Assembly: GCA_014802435.1 (NCBI GenBank)
Contig: JAAVCG010000033.1
Location: 1-47,641 of the forward strand
Source: Bacteroides sp.
GTDB taxonomy: Bacteria > Bacteroidota > Bacteroidia > Bacteroidales > Muribaculaceae
Direction of reading: 5' to 3'
DNA length: 47,641 bases
Position 1 is the first letter of the stretch, and each line of letters starts with the position of its first letter. Below the pieces are notes generated by a model. The model did no database searches. It had not been told where the DNA came from and saw nothing but the letters and a program-made list of their open reading frames with translations. This document shows, in pieces, positions 14,361 to 25,335 of this stretch. The position numbers were made by a program, and so were the translations under genes.

Positions 14361-17300
14361 TTATTTTCCCCAATCGTGTTTGAAGACAAGGCCGAGGCCT
14401 TGAGTGGTCAGCGCGGTTTTGACGTAGAGGTTGCGGTCATTGAAATGGTTGTAGGCTTTCAGTCGCCATTTTCCGGAACGGTTCAGGAGATATTCAACGT
14501 CAAAGTCACCGATGAACTGGTTATTGTTCAGCGACTTATCTCTATAGCCGAAGTTGCCGTTAAGCAGCAGCCGATTATTGAGCAGCGTTGACGACAGGGC
14601 CACATCGACCTCTAAGTCAGAGAAATCGCCCGCATCAGAGCGTAGACTCGGCGCCACGGAGAACTTATTGCTCAACTGGCCGAGAATATTGCTCAGCTGC
14701 GAGGAAATAGTGCCTGACGCGAGCGATGCCAGTTCGTTACCCTTAGTCGCCCCGGCCATATAATCAGGTGTATAGAAGCGGTTTAGCGCAAGGAGATAAA
14801 TAATCTGGCGGTTCATCATCTCCTCAGTGGAGACAATGGAGCGGACCTTGCGTTTGACGTCAGACGTCAGAGTCGGAAAATCCAGGTCAAAGGAGATGTC
14901 GGGACTCTGCAAATCTCCGCCAAGGTTCAGCACCGCCTGAACGGGTACGTTTGTTCGCTGAATCTCCTTGTCATGGAGGAAGGAATCATCAAGGTCACTG
15001 AGATTGGCATTGAGCTGATAAGCGGCGGAAACATTGAGCGAGGCCCCGAGCGGGTCGCCATGGAACGAGACCAGTGAGCCGTCTCTGAGCGAGAAGTTCT
15101 TGATAATGATGTCCTGGAGAGTGAAATTATAGTCGCCGCGATTAATCAGATAATCGCCATAGAGGCGCATTTCGTCGTTGGCCGATTCATAGATAAAATC
15201 CATGTGTCCGGCGCCGTAAGCGGTAATCTTATCGCCGGCCACGGGGTCCATGACCAGGTTAATTTTCGCCTCGGGAGTGACGTCCATGCGGATTTTGATA
15301 CCGAATGAAGTTGGCGCTTCGGCAAGGAGCTTCTTGCGGCGTAGAATCTCTTCAAAGCGCTTGTTGACTTTCAGTCGGCTCTTCACGGCCATTTCAAGCG
15401 AGTCAGCCTTTGAGGGTCCGGCAGCATCGCGAAACGTCAGGAAGTCATAGACGGCAGCCTGCTCCGAATCGGTCAACGCAAAGGTGAACTCCGAGCCGGG
15501 AGAAGTACGCATATCGGCCGAGATGTCAACCTTGCCCGTATGTCCGGTAATTGAAGCCGAACCGTTGCCAAAGACGGAGCCATACCACATTTCATCATCC
15601 CTTGAGGGGAGGTCAAGTACCTGCAGTCCGCGGGCCTCGGTAACATGGAAATTAAAGTCCGTTTCAATGAAATGGTCATGGGTCAGCAGGCCGTTGAGGA
15701 TGGCCGAGTTGCCTCGGGAGTCGCTGACGGCAATGTCGTTAAGCTCAATGCGCCCCGGGCGGATATGGACGGAATCAGTGGCATGATATGTAACCCCGGT
15801 ATAGCCAATCTTCATTGAGAAATCATCAGCATAAAGGTCTCCCTCAAGGTCGATCATCACAAAGGAGCCAAACAGACGGGCATGGCCTGAAGCCCTGCCG
15901 CCGACGTCATCACACCAGGAGGCCAGAAACGGCTGCATGAACTGAGTTGGCAAGTTGCGGGCATCAAACCGGATGTCAAGATTCTGGCTGATGGGATAAA
16001 TCACTCCGTCAACATCGGCGCCTGAATTTTCCGGTCCGCTGACCCGGGCCGAGAGCAGGATTCCGCGCGAGCTGGCATCCCATCCGGCGCGAATGTCGGC
16101 ATTGCCGAAGACGCAGTGATTATAACTGAAATCCTTGACATGGAGGTTACTGGTCTGGAGAATTGGGGCGGGAGACAGGAGCGCGCGGGCCGTTACAGTG
16201 CCAATGGCCGTGCCTCCAAAGGTTACCTGCGGGCCCAGGTTGAGAGTCTCAAAGAGATAATCAAGGTCGATATTCTCGAGTCTGACGGCCAATACATCGG
16301 CCGAATCAGGCGAGGCCACTCCGCGAATCACGGCCTGTTGTCCGGGCCCGTCGACCGTCAATCCGCCGACAACGATAGACCGACTTCGGGCGCCGATATA
16401 GGCCGGATTAATGGTCCAGGGGGCATCATTAAACACCATTTCGGAGCGATGGATATTGACGTCGGCACCGCCGGGAAGAGGCTTGGCCGAAAAATTTATC
16501 GCGCCGTCAAAACGCTTGTCGGAGTCAATGTTCCAGCCTAAAATCGCTTCAGCAACTCCACCATTAATGTCAGATTGGAGATAAAAATTCATCTGGCGGC
16601 CATACTTATTATCAGTGGCGGCGCGGGCCGTCAATGCTCCCTTACTGCCTCCGCTGAGGTTAATTTCGGCCTCTCTCACCAGCTTTTTCCCCACTTGGAG
16701 ATAAGGCATATGGAGGGACAGCATAGCCGAATCCTGCGCCCCGATATAGCGGCCCTGAAGGTCAACGTCATAGAGCGGACGAACCGGCAGCGAGACAATG
16801 TCAAACAGGGGCGATTGCTCATGAATGGTGGCACTGACAGCGAAGTCATTGACCGAGACTGCGGTATCGGCCTCCGCTTGCAGAAAGAGCTGAGGGAAAG
16901 TGCGGGCAGCGAGGCGGCGGCCATCGCGGGCGAGCGTCATGAGGTCAATTTTGCCATCAGCCTTAAGGTCAAGAGGGCCTGACGAGAGCTTGACGAAGTT
17001 TTCCTCAGAAGCGAAATCAAATTCCAGTTCAATGGGCTGCTCATCAAACTTGGTGGCAGCGGAGTCATTGGCAAAGGCCAAGTCAGAAACGTTCAAGAAT
17101 CCGCAAGGATGGGCATAATCCTCGCCAAAAACCTGAGCAAAAAGATTCCCGGAGTAAGAATAACCCTTCGGGAAACGCTTAAATCCCATTCTGTCAGGGC
17201 AGAAATGGGAAAGGCGAAGCTCCAATTCGCCCATCTTTTCGCCGGAGCCGGTCAATCCTCCGGAAAGGTTCAGTTCGCCCGCCACGAGCGAATCATTCAC

Positions 17301-18737
17301 CTCCAGCGAGCCGGAAAAGTCTTTTCCTTTATAGTCCGCCTTGGCGATGAGATTGCGGTAATCATGGCCTCGCCAGCCGATTGAGCCGATTGTGACGTCG
17401 GCGGAGCCGGAGCCTCGCGCAAGGTCAAAATCAGCGTCAAATGAAGCAGAGCCTAAGTCGCGTCCGGGAAGAAAAGCGTTGATATTCAGCTCATCAGCTA
17501 TGGCCGAGCCGGTCAGTCGGCCGGAGTTGAGCGCGGCGACAACGTCAAGCGCACCAAGGTTAGTCGAGAGTTGAGCATCAAGCTCAATCACCTCATTAGC
17601 AAGCCGATGGGCCGAGCCGGTCAAAGTAACATCACCCGCCGAGGCGAGGATGCTCTCAGCCTTGGGCGACATCCGGACAAACGCGCCGGCAATGCGCCCG
17701 ATTGACTCGCCCGACGAAATGATTGAAAGTTGATTGAGAGTCTGCTCCCGCTTATTGCCGAAGCCGTTGAAGGCCAACTGCTCGCCTATGGCCAGGTTGA
17801 CGGCGCTCAGATGGAGCGAGTCGCGAAACAGCTCCGCGCGGCCGCTGAGCTTGACCGGGTTAGGAATCAGCTTGGAGTCAAACGGAAGCACCGGAGCAAG
17901 GTCATTCAGGCTGATTTGCGAGCCGGAAAGCAGTGAAACCGGGCCTACTTCATCAGACTTCAGGGCCAGGTTCATATCTGCAAACCGCAGAGTTGAGGCG
18001 GGCAAGCGGAGAGTCAGCCCATTGATAGTCAGGCGCTCAGGAGTGTAAACAACGTCGCCGCTCAAGCGCGAAAGCACAATTCCGCTCTCTTCGCGGAATT
18101 GCAGACGGCGCAAACGCACGCTGACGCTGTCACGACTCACTCGCGGGGCATTTACGTCAGCGTTAATTCCGGTGATTTTCAAGTGGTTCGGGTCAGTCCC
18201 GGCCGTGATAGTCTCCCGGTCAAGGACATCATAAAAGGCTTCTCCTCCGCGAATTACGACGGTTTGCACCGCAAGGTCAAAATTCATCGGAGGTTTGGAG
18301 CCATCGCCCTTGAGAGCGCGGATTATCGGCTCGACATTTAGCGGAGCCGAGACGGAATCCCTGCGCAAGGCCACCCGGGGGTCCATCAGGACCACATCAG
18401 TGATAACGATGCGGCGCCGGAGCAGGAGGTCCTGCAAACTGAATCCGGCACTTAACTCCCGGAGTTGCAGCACCGTATCAGCCGGTTGAACCGTCACTGC
18501 GGCATCGCGGAGAATCAGGCGCGAAAAGGGCTCAATGTCCAGTTCGCGAATGTTGACCTCAGCATCCATCAGGGCGGAGAGCTGACGCTGAGCCTCAACC
18601 CGCAATTGATTCCTGACGGGGCTGAGCCAAAGTGAGGTATAAATTAAAACGGGTATCCCCACCGCCAAAGACAGCAGGGACACCAGTATGGTTCGAATTA
18701 TTTTATACGTCCACCTCACAGACCGCGTCCGTGGCAA
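14361..18737 (-). CDS. tamB: Translocation and assembly module protein TamB (DUF490)
   Basis: TamB-like proteins span the periplasm as a long hydrophobic beta-groove and are implicated in outer-membrane biogenesis or lipid transport. The 1458-aa protein has a single N-terminal transmembrane helix (about residues 12-36) and then AsmA/TamB-like repeats of beta-strands. Its conserved C-terminal TamB domain (about 1080-1458) includes [34 protein letters not shown] and LALNRFYTP. The gene overlaps the end of secA by 22 bp, so the two are cotranscribed. Convergent with the DUF4373-type gene, it ends 23 bp away without an obvious terminator. No tamA-like gene is adjacent. Confidence 0.92.
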   Translation of the reverse strand: MPRTRSVRWTYKIIRTILVSLLSLAVGIPVLIYTSLWLSPVRNQLRVEAQRQLSALMDAEVNIRELDIEPFSRLILRDAAVTVQPADTVLQLRELSAGFSLQDLLLRRRIVITDVVLMDPRVALRRDSVSAPLNVEPIIRALKGDGSKPPMNFDLAVQTVVIRGGEAFYDVLDRETITAGTDPNHLKITGINADVNAPRVSRDSVSVRLRRLQFREESGIVLSRLSGDVVYTPERLTINGLTLRLPASTLRFADMNLALKSDEVGPVSLLSGSQISLNDLAPVLPFDSKLIPNPVKLSGRAELFRDSLHLSAVNLAIGEQLAFNGFGNKREQTLNQLSIISSGESIGRIAGAFVRMSPKAESILASAGDVTLTGSAHRLANEVIELDAQLSTNLGALDVVAALNSGRLTGSAIADELNINAFLPGRDLGSASFDADFDLARGSGSADVTIGSIGWRGHDYRNLIAKADYKGKDFSGSLEVNDSLVAGELNLSGGLTGSGEKMGELELRLSHFCPDRMGFKRFPKGYSYSGNLFAQVFGEDYAHPCGFLNVSDLAFANDSAATKFDEQPIELEFDFASEENFVKLSSGPLDLKADGKIDLMTLARDGRRLAARTFPQLFLQAEADTAVSVNDFAVSATIHEQSPLFDIVSLPVRPLYDVDLQGRYIGAQDSAMLSLHMPYLQVGKKLVREAEINLSGGSKGALTARAATDNKYGRQMNFYLQSDINGGVAEAILGWNIDSDKRFDGAINFSAKPLPGGADVNIHRSEMVFNDAPWTINPAYIGARSRSIVVGGLTVDGPGQQAVIRGVASPDSADVLAVRLENIDLDYLFETLNLGPQVTFGGTAIGTVTARALLSPAPILQTSNLHVKDFSYNHCVFGNADIRAGWDASSRGILLSARVSGPENSGADVDGVIYPISQNLDIRFDARNLPTQFMQPFLASWCDDVGGRASGHARLFGSFVMIDLEGDLYADDFSMKIGYTGVTYHATDSVHIRPGRIELNDIAVSDSRGNSAILNGLLTHDHFIETDFNFHVTEARGLQVLDLPSRDDEMWYGSVFGNGSASITGHTGKVDISADMRTSPGSEFTFALTDSEQAAVYDFLTFRDAAGPSKADSLEMAVKSRLKVNKRFEEILRRKKLLAEAPTSFGIKIRMDVTPEAKINLVMDPVAGDKITAYGAGHMDFIYESANDEMRLYGDYLINRGDYNFTLQDIIIKNFSLRDGSLVSFHGDPLGASLNVSAAYQLNANLSDLDDSFLHDKEIQRTNVPVQAVLNLGGDLQSPDISFDLDFPTLTSDVKRKVRSIVSTEEMMNRQIIYLLALNRFYTPDYMAGATKGNELASLASGTISSQLSNILGQLSNKFSVAPSLRSDAGDFSDLEVDVALSSTLLNNRLLLNGNFGYRDKSLNNNQFIGDFDVEYLLNRSGKWRLKAYNHFNDRNLYVKTALTTQGLGLVFKHDWGK

Positions 18738-21700
18738 GCTTTATACTTTTTGCCGCTACCACAGGGACAAGGATCGTTTCTACCGACTCTCGGGGCGGCC
18801 TTAATGGGCTGAGGGGCGGGACGCTGCCCTTGCTGAGCCGAGGCAGCCTGACGCTGGGCGTCGGCGCCCTCATAGGCTTCAGGCTTTGAGGCGTTATAGC
18901 GGGAATAGTCAGTCTTGACAGCGGTTGCGCGCTGCACCTCGGGCTGAGGCTTGGGGGCGGGAGTCTGCTGCTGTTCGGCTTGTTCAGCCTGCTGCTCAGG
19001 CGATTGAGCGGGTGACTGGGCAGGCGACTGAGCGGGCGCGGGAGGAGCCTGGCGCACATAGATTTGGCCGCGCATGAGGGCCGCCGTTGCCTTATCGTTG
19101 AGCTTCTTGAGCATCTCCTCAAAGAGATGGAAGGATTCAACTTTATAGATTACGAGCGGGTCTTTCTGCTCATAGCTTGCATTTTGAACGCTTTGACGCA
19201 GGTCGTCAAGTTCGCGGAGGTGTTCCTTCCAGAGTTCATCGATGCATGCAAGCATCAGCAGTTTATGCCATTCGGTCACGATGTTCTTGCATCCGGCTTC
19301 AACGCTCTCCTTGACGTTGATAATCAGGCGGAACAGGCGCTTGCCGTCAGTGATGGGCACCTGAATGATTCCCTCATAATGCTGATTTTCATAGAGGTCA
19401 GTGATTACGGGGAGGGCCACTTCAACGATTTTTTCGCTCTTGCGGTTCATTGCCTCGATGGCGGCATTATGGAGGGCAATGACCTGCTCTTCCTTGCTCA
19501 TGTTGCGATATTCCTCCTCAGTGAAGGGGGCGCTGATGGTCATCAGCGTCATCAGCTCATGATTCAGGTGTTCATATTCGCCGGCAAGGTTAGGATTATG
19601 GTCATTGACAAGGTTTTCAACAACGTCGTAGAGCATATTGTTGATATCTATTCCGATACGTTCACCCTTGAGGGCGTGCTGGCGGCGCGAATAGATGTAG
19701 GTGCGCTGCTTGTTCATGACGTCGTCATACTCGAGCAGGCGCTTGCGGATGCCGTAGTTATTTTCTTCGACGCGCTTCTGAGCCTTTTCAATGGATTTAT
19801 TGACCATTGAGCTTTCAAGCATTTCGTCTTCCTTGAATCCGAGTCGGTCAAGAGTCTTCATGACTGAGTCAGAGGCAAACATACGCATCAGCTGGTCTTC
19901 AAACGAGACGAAGAAGACGGAAGAACCGGGGTCGCCCTGACGTCCGGCACGTCCGCGGAGCTGGCGGTCCACGCGGCGGGATTCATGGCGCTCGGTGCCG
20001 ATGATTGCGAGACCTCCGGCAGCCTTGACGTCCTCAGGGAGCTTGATGTCGGTGCCACGTCCGGCCATGTTGGTGGCAATGGTGACGGTTCCGGGGCGAC
20101 CTGCCTGGGCCACGATGTCGGCTTCCTTCTGGTGGAGCTTGGCATTGAGGACGTTATGGGGAATATGGCGCATGGTCAGCTGGCGGGAGAGGTTTTCAGA
20201 GATGTCGACCGAAGTGGTACCCACCAGGACGGGGCGTCCGGCAGCCACGAGCTCTTCAATCTCCTTTATGACAGCGGCATACTTCGCTTTCTTGGTCTTA
20301 TAGACACGGTCATTCATGTCTACGCGGGCCACGGGGCGGTTAGTCGGGATGGTTACGACATCGAGCTTGTAGATGTCCCAAAGCTCGCCGGCTTCGGTTT
20401 CGGCAGTACCGGTCATACCCGCAAGTTTATGATACATGCGGAAATAGTTCTGCAGGGTGATGGTGGCAAAGGTTTGAGTTGCGGCTTCAACCTTCACTCC
20501 TTCCTTGGCTTCAATTGCCTGATGGAGGCCATCAGAGTAACGGCGGCCTTCCATGATACGTCCGGTCTGTTCATCGACGATTTTGATTTTGTTATCGTCA
20601 ATAACGTATTCTTCATCCTTATTGAAGAGTGTGTAGGCCTTAAGGAGCTGGCTGACAGTGTGTACGCGCTCTGATTTGATTGCATATTCCTGGAGGAGGC
20701 GGTCTTTTTCCTCGGCCTTTTCAGGAGAATCAGGCTTGGATTCCAGTTCAGAGAGCTGAGCGGCAATGTCAGGGAGCACAAAGAATGTCGGGTCAGAAAT
20801 CTTGCCGGTCAAGACGTCAAAGCCCTTATCGGTGAGGTCCACCTGGCGGGTCTTTTCGTCCACCTTATAATATAGGGGCTCGACGGCCTTGGGCATTTCG
20901 CGGGCGTTATCCTGGAGGTAATATCCCTCGGTTTTGAGCAGGAGGGTCTTCATTCCGTCCTGACTCAGGAGCTTGATCAGGGGTTGATACTTCGGGCCGG
21001 CAAGATAGGCGCGATAGAGAGCCAGGGCGCCTTCTTTCTGCACTTCGCTATCATCAGAGGCGATTTTTTCCTTGGCCTCTGAAATCAGGCGAATCTGGAG
21101 CTTGCGTTGAGCCTCAACGACGTTTTGAACATTGTGCTTGTACTCATTGAAGTACTGCTCATCGCCCTTGGGAACGGGGCCGGAGATAATCAGCGGAGTA
21201 CGGGCATCGTCAATCAGGACTGAGTCAACCTCATCGACGATGGCATAATAATGTTTGCGCTGCACCATATCTTCCGGGCTCATGGCCATGTTGTCACGCA
21301 GATAGTCAAAGCCGAATTCATTGTTAGTGCCGAAGGTGATGTCGCAGTTATAGGCCGCGCGGCGTTCAGGGGTGTTGGGCTGATGCTTGTCAATGCAGTC
21401 AACCGTCTGACCATGGAACATATAGAGCGGTCCCATCCATTCGGAGTCACGCTTTGAGAGGTAGTCATTGACGGTTACGACATGGACACCGCGGCCGGAG
21501 AGGGAGCGGAGGAATACCGGGAGAGTTGCCACGAGGGTTTTACCTTCACCGGTTGCCATCTCGGCGATTTTGCCCTGATGGAGCACGATGCCGCCAATGA
21601 GCTGCACGTCATAATGGACCATGTCCCAGGTCATTTCGTTGCCGCCGGCGTGCCATTTGTTTTGGTAGATGGCCTTGCCCTCGGGGGTGATGGTCACAAA

Positions 21701-22129
21701 TTCGCGACCTTGGGCGGCAAATTCGCGGTCTTGGTCAGTGGCGGTTACTTCAACGGGGCCTTTGGCAAAACGGGCAGCGGTTTCTCGCATGGTTGCAAAG
21801 ACCAGGGGGAGATGCTCGTTGAGTTTATCCTCGATAGCATCGAGAATCTGCTTTTCGTGAGCATCGACCTCATCCCAAAGGGGTTGACGCTCATCGAAGG
21901 GGAGGGTTTCAATCTTGGCGCGGAGTTCCTTGACGGCGTCCTCATGAGGGCCGACAACGGAGTGTATGTCAGCGCGCACGCTGTCAATGTTAGCGCGGAG
22001 TTGGTCAGGAGTTTTCGCCTCCATTTCCGGTCGAAGGGCGTTTATTTTGTCGACAATAGGCTGGATTTCACGCAGGTCGCGCTGCGATTTATTGCCGAAG
22101 AGTTTACTTAAAAAAGAGGTGAACGACAT
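18716..22129 (-). CDS. secA: Preprotein translocase ATPase SecA
   Basis: SecA drives preproteins through SecYEG. At 1137 aa it is longer than the approximately 900 aa of E. coli SecA, as is usual in Bacteroidetes because of insertions. Visible motifs are Walker A TGEGKT (about 193-198), [32 protein letters not shown] and [11 protein letters not shown] Gln/Pro/Ala-rich linker with repeated AQSP units near 1030-1045 precedes the C-terminal SEC-C zinc motif (C1121, C1123, C1132, H1133; [16 protein letters not shown]). The gene is between the phosphatase-fold gene (45 bp upstream) and tamB (22-bp overlap). Confidence 0.98.
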   Translation of the reverse strand: MSFTSFLSKLFGNKSQRDLREIQPIVDKINALRPEMEAKTPDQLRANIDSVRADIHSVVGPHEDAVKELRAKIETLPFDERQPLWDEVDAHEKQILDAIEDKLNEHLPLVFATMRETAARFAKGPVEVTATDQDREFAAQGREFVTITPEGKAIYQNKWHAGGNEMTWDMVHYDVQLIGGIVLHQGKIAEMATGEGKTLVATLPVFLRSLSGRGVHVVTVNDYLSKRDSEWMGPLYMFHGQTVDCIDKHQPNTPERRAAYNCDITFGTNNEFGFDYLRDNMAMSPEDMVQRKHYYAIVDEVDSVLIDDARTPLIISGPVPKGDEQYFNEYKHNVQNVVEAQRKLQIRLISEAKEKIASDDSEVQKEGALALYRAYLAGPKYQPLIKLLSQDGMKTLLLKTEGYYLQDNAREMPKAVEPLYYKVDEKTRQVDLTDKGFDVLTGKISDPTFFVLPDIAAQLSELESKPDSPEKAEEKDRLLQEYAIKSERVHTVSQLLKAYTLFNKDEEYVIDDNKIKIVDEQTGRIMEGRRYSDGLHQAIEAKEGVKVEAATQTFATITLQNYFRMYHKLAGMTGTAETEAGELWDIYKLDVVTIPTNRPVARVDMNDRVYKTKKAKYAAVIKEIEELVAAGRPVLVGTTSVDISENLSRQLTMRHIPHNVLNAKLHQKEADIVAQAGRPGTVTIATNMAGRGTDIKLPEDVKAAGGLAIIGTERHESRRVDRQLRGRAGRQGDPGSSVFFVSFEDQLMRMFASDSVMKTLDRLGFKEDEMLESSMVNKSIEKAQKRVEENNYGIRKRLLEYDDVMNKQRTYIYSRRQHALKGERIGIDINNMLYDVVENLVNDHNPNLAGEYEHLNHELMTLMTISAPFTEEEYRNMSKEEQVIALHNAAIEAMNRKSEKIVEVALPVITDLYENQHYEGIIQVPITDGKRLFRLIINVKESVEAGCKNIVTEWHKLLMLACIDELWKEHLRELDDLRQSVQNASYEQKDPLVIYKVESFHLFEEMLKKLNDKATAALMRGQIYVRQAPPAPAQSPAQSPAQSPEQQAEQAEQQQTPAPKPQPEVQRATAVKTDYSRYNASKPEAYEGADAQRQAASAQQGQRPAPQPIKAAPRVGRNDPCPCGSGKKYKACHGRGL

Positions 22130-22174
22130 ATATATTGTTTTTTTATATGATTTATAAGAATTACCAGTAAGAAA

Positions 22175-23782
22175 TTACTTGCGCTTGAGGTTGAGCGGAG
22201 GCTCTGAGGCGCCGTTGGGCGAGCGGATTCTCAGAATGCGTGCCACGGTTGGGGCAATTCGTCGGGAATCAATCGGAGTGGAAATCCGTGCCGATTCAAG
22301 GATTGCCGGGGCATAAAGGATAACCGGAGCCGTTGAATGAGCATAGCGGACCACGTGTTTCTGAGCGGGGTTGACAGTATCATCGCTCAGGGTCCATCCG
22401 GGAATCACCTTGACGTAGACATCGGCGGCATTGGCCATCACGGTGTTGCGGCGCAAGGCATCAGATGAACGCCCCTCAAGAATATCGTCAATAGTGAAGG
22501 CGTCGGCCACTCCGCTCATCTTGGTGAGGAATTTTGCGGCCTCGGTTCTGACCTCTTCGGGGTCAAGTTTCTTTTCGCCTATGAGTTTATGATTGAGATA
22601 GAAAGCCCCGTTATTATAGGCGGTTACCCATTCGCCATTGCCCAGTTTGGCAATGAGATACATATTGAGCAGCGAGAGGGCCTTTTTAGCGGAAAATTCG
22701 CCTCCGGGGAGTCCCCATTGGGGATCATCCGGCTCCTTGGCGGGCTCGGCGGGAGTCCCTCCGAGAATCACCAGAGTGGTCTCTCCGTTGGCGGCCTTAA
22801 GCAGTCGGGCAATCTGGCGGTCGAGCTTAAGGTAGGCATCCATCGTCTCCAGGCGTGCGTCGATGTCAGTGCTTTCAGCGTAGGGAGCAAGCGTATAACC
22901 CACTGAGAGCATGTCCATTGCGTCGCGCTGGCCTAATTTCAGGTCGCGGAGATAGTCAATGGCCAGGTCCGTCACCTCGGCATTGACCGGGGCGGCGGTT
23001 TTGAAAACCTTGTATTTATCAGGGCCGAATCCGCTGAAAGTGTGGCGGAAAGGATAGTGACGCTTATGGGCCGGGAGAGCCGGATATTGGTCAACGGGCA
23101 GCGAGGGCGCCCAGAGCACCGTATCAATCCTTCCGGAGAGCGGGCGGGTATAATTTCGGGCGCTGACGGGCGTCGGGACGTCGCGATAATGAGTAGTCGT
23201 GGCCCATTGTCCGTTGGCCGAGTTAATCCAGAATGCGGAATTTCCGGCATGTCCGCTCATGATTATTGCCCGCGAAGCATCAGGGGCAATGGAGTGAGCA
23301 TAGGCAGCGCCTCCGCCGTCAATGCGGATTTCATCGCTGAGAGTGGAGACTTTCAGCGCAGCGGGCGAGAGGGTCTCATCCGTGTAATTACCTATCTTAG
23401 AGGGGTCAAGCAGGGCTGACTGGAGGATTTTGCGCTCCGTTGAGAAGACGTCGTCCGTAGCCAGTCCGCTGACAGAGGGAGAAGCGCCGGTATAGAGCAT
23501 GCAAACGGCGCCGGCGGCATCCACCCCGGGACCGAATTCAACGTCTTCAATGGTCACTCCGTCGCGAAGCAGACGGTTGAATCCGTCAGGGCCGAAGTGG
23601 CCGGCAAGGAGCTCGAGATAGTCATTGCGCAGGCCGTCGACCATGATGCTCAGCACCAACTGGGGGCGCTGAGGCACGGACGCATCAACCGCTGCCGAGA
23701 CTCTCACCGGGAGAGCCGTCAGCAACGTGGCTATCAGCGCCAGGGCGGGCACACTGATTATCTGCGACTTATTTTTGGCCAT
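22175..23782 (-). CDS. Alkaline-phosphatase-fold protein, probably catalytically dead
   Basis: This 535-aa protein has a signal peptide (about 1-30) and is predicted periplasmic. The fold signature is clear: SIMVDGLRNDYL (about 45-56), the loop CMLYTGASPSVSGL (94-107), the run GNSAFWINSANGQW in the middle and a late RRIAPTVARILRI. In active relatives such as PafA or NPP, a Thr nucleophile stands about 10 residues before the TG of the loop; here residues 84-96 contain no Ser or Thr. The usual D..GH and late DHG metal motifs are also not visible. From memory, a similar degenerate family exists in Bacteroides, so this is likely a non-enzymatic member. It overlaps the DUF4105 gene by 25 bp. Confidence 0.8.
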   Translation of the reverse strand: MAKNKSQIISVPALALIATLLTALPVRVSAAVDASVPQRPQLVLSIMVDGLRNDYLELLAGHFGPDGFNRLLRDGVTIEDVEFGPGVDAAGAVCMLYTGASPSVSGLATDDVFSTERKILQSALLDPSKIGNYTDETLSPAALKVSTLSDEIRIDGGGAAYAHSIAPDASRAIIMSGHAGNSAFWINSANGQWATTTHYRDVPTPVSARNYTRPLSGRIDTVLWAPSLPVDQYPALPAHKRHYPFRHTFSGFGPDKYKVFKTAAPVNAEVTDLAIDYLRDLKLGQRDAMDMLSVGYTLAPYAESTDIDARLETMDAYLKLDRQIARLLKAANGETTLVILGGTPAEPAKEPDDPQWGLPGGEFSAKKALSLLNMYLIAKLGNGEWVTAYNNGAFYLNHKLIGEKKLDPEEVRTEAAKFLTKMSGVADAFTIDDILEGRSSDALRRNTVMANAADVYVKVIPGWTLSDDTVNPAQKHVVRYAHSTAPVILYAPAILESARISTPIDSRRIAPTVARILRIRSPNGASEPPLNLKRK

Positions 23783-24888
23783 TTATGAATCTTATCGCCG
23801 TAAATGCTTTTGAGGTTTGCCGCGCTCCTTATCGCGTCGGCCATCAGCAGGGGCAACATGGCCGCGTTCAGATGACGTCCCATCGGGAACAGGAGCAGAG
23901 CGAACACAATTAGCAGTGCAAAGTTAATAAAAAAATACCAAACTTTTAGCTTTTTAGCGGATTTTAACCAAGGAATTATCGCGCCGAGGAAGCAGAGGGG
24001 GTTGAGCCAGAGCAGGAGCAGATTAGGCGAAGTGGCTTCATGAGAGGAGAAAAAGACCAGGAAGAACAGTATGCACCCGGTCAGACCAAAGAGCCCAAAC
24101 ATCACTGAATCAAACACTTTTCCGACTTTACCGCGCAGAGCGAGCGCCAAAATCAGCATCAGCCAGCCCAGGGCCACGGGGGTCAGGAGGAAGGGTGTCC
24201 GGCTATGGACAATTTTTTGCTCTCCGTGGGTCACAATCGGCCCAATGTGCGGGTTTCCCTCCAGCTCGCGGGCCAGGCGCACCGGCGCAAAAATAGCCTC
24301 GCGGCGGCCAATGGGCTTGTCAATTCCGCAGCCGAGGGCAAGGTCAATGCCGAACTGATACCAAGGGAAATCCCTATGATACTCAGTCATTTCGCGGCGA
24401 AAAGTTGTTTCCTCACCGCCCGACGCTATCAGCGGCTCGCCCAAAGCCTGCTCAATCAGCATCAACGGGCGAGTGGCGCAGTTATCTTTCACATAATTAT
24501 AACGATAGACCCGGTTTTCGGGGCGCAGGTTTGACTCCAGGAGGCCGATAAGGCGCATGGTTTGAATGGAATCAAGCATCACTTGCTGCTCAATGACCTG
24601 CCGCCTCTGGCGGGCATAATCATCAAAGAAGAACTCCGAGGGATAAGCCGCACAAAGATAATCAGTTTCACCCTTACAGAAACGATAGACAAACCCGGGA
24701 GAATTGAAGTCAAAGATGCCCCAGTTGACAACGTAATCAGCGTCGGCGGAACGTACCCGCAAGCCGGTATGCCCCTCAAGCTCATAAATTTCCTCTCCGG
24801 GCAAAGCGGTCAGCAACGATATGCGGGGCACTTCACCCCGGCCAACCGCCGCCATCAGAAGCAAGAAAACAAAAATAAACTTCTTCAT
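23758..24888 (-). CDS. DUF4105 (Lnb N-terminal-like) membrane protein
   Basis: This 376-aa protein starts at ATG 24888 (MKKFIFVFLLLM). An upstream in-frame ATG at 24924 would lie before the promoter box and is rejected. It has a signal peptide, then a periplasmic DUF4105 domain with ELEGHTGLRV, VVNWGIFDFNSPGFVYRF and YRYNYVKDNCATRP, whose conserved His, Asn and Cys resemble an NlpC/papain-like active site. Four to five hydrophobic helices fill the C-terminal third (about 235-365). Family function is not established; an Lnb-like lipoprotein-acyl role has been proposed for related domains. It is the first gene of the unit leading to secA and tamB. Confidence 0.87.
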   Translation of the reverse strand: MKKFIFVFLLLMAAVGRGEVPRISLLTALPGEEIYELEGHTGLRVRSADADYVVNWGIFDFNSPGFVYRFCKGETDYLCAAYPSEFFFDDYARQRRQVIEQQVMLDSIQTMRLIGLLESNLRPENRVYRYNYVKDNCATRPLMLIEQALGEPLIASGGEETTFRREMTEYHRDFPWYQFGIDLALGCGIDKPIGRREAIFAPVRLARELEGNPHIGPIVTHGEQKIVHSRTPFLLTPVALGWLMLILALALRGKVGKVFDSVMFGLFGLTGCILFFLVFFSSHEATSPNLLLLWLNPLCFLGAIIPWLKSAKKLKVWYFFINFALLIVFALLLFPMGRHLNAAMLPLLMADAIRSAANLKSIYGDKIHKWPKISRR

Positions 24889-24893
24889 CCCTG

Positions 24894-24901
24894 CAAAGAT
24901 A
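24894..24901 (-). promoter_or_regulatory. -7 box for the DUF4105-secA-tamB unit, implying a leaderless mRNA
   Basis: Read on the minus strand the box is TATCTTTG, ending 5 nt before ATG 24888. It decides the start codon of the DUF4105 gene. It is divergent from, and nearly overlaps, the plus-strand box at 24935. Confidence 0.7.
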
Positions 24902-24934
24902 CGAACTTTTTTTGTAATTATCAACCAAAATCCC

Positions 24935-24942
24935 TAACTTTG
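24935..24942 (+). promoter_or_regulatory. -7 box with -33 TTTG, upstream of the fimbrial operon
   Basis: TAACTTTG at 24935-24942 is preceded by TTTG at 24911-24914, a good Bacteroidetes spacing. The next gene start is at 25336, so the leader would be about 390 nt and would include the whole of repeat copy 3. No closer promoter is visible. No gene is supported between 24889 and 25335. Confidence 0.55.
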
Positions 24943-25036
24943 CATTTCAAAAAACTGCCAATATTGGCAAAAATCTAAAATACCACATCGACTTGCGCCC
25001 TCCCGTCAACAAAGCCGCCGAGGAGAGGACGAGAAG

Positions 25037-25289
25037 CTATGGAAAGGCGGATTCCGATCCGCCGCCTGAGGCTTGGGGATGTTATCTGCGATGTGTTGCA
25101 GAACTCATGAGTTGTCGAAAGTCACCGAGCCTCGTGGCGTCAGCGTCACAACTATCCTATAAGACTGACATATACGCAATTGAGGCGAAAATTATGGAGC
25201 TTGCGCTCCATCGTGGCGAGGGCGCCACGAAGCCCGGTCATGTTTCCGCCTGAGGGGGGAGCGGCGGATCGGAATCCGCCTTTCCATAG
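25037..25289. repeat. Inverted-repeat-bounded intergenic element, copy 3 (long form)
   Basis: The left arm 25037-25066 and right arm 25261-25289 are near-perfect inverses (CTATGGAAAGGCGGATTCCG at the left, ending TTTCCATAG at the right). The body of about 195 bp is longer than in the other copies. Besides a segment like copy 2 (TGAGGCTTGGG, then AACTCATGAGTTG), it holds two GTGGCG-type hairpins, at about 25134-25149 and 25213-25228. The latter is GTGGCG-aggg-CGCCAC, similar to the hairpin beside copy 1. It lies in the probable leader of the fimbrial operon. Confidence 0.75.
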
Positions 25290-25335
25290 GTTGCGGGTGG
25301 GGAACTTTTTTGGGGGGAGGGGCGTTTTAGTTGAA

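Noticed and set aside
14376-18889. Many open frames antisense to tamB and secA
   Set aside because: They are shadows produced by the codon bias of the two long minus-strand genes.
25180-25335. Upstream extension of the DUF3575 gene
   Set aside because: The extension runs through repeat copy 3, while a proper signal peptide begins at ATG 25336.
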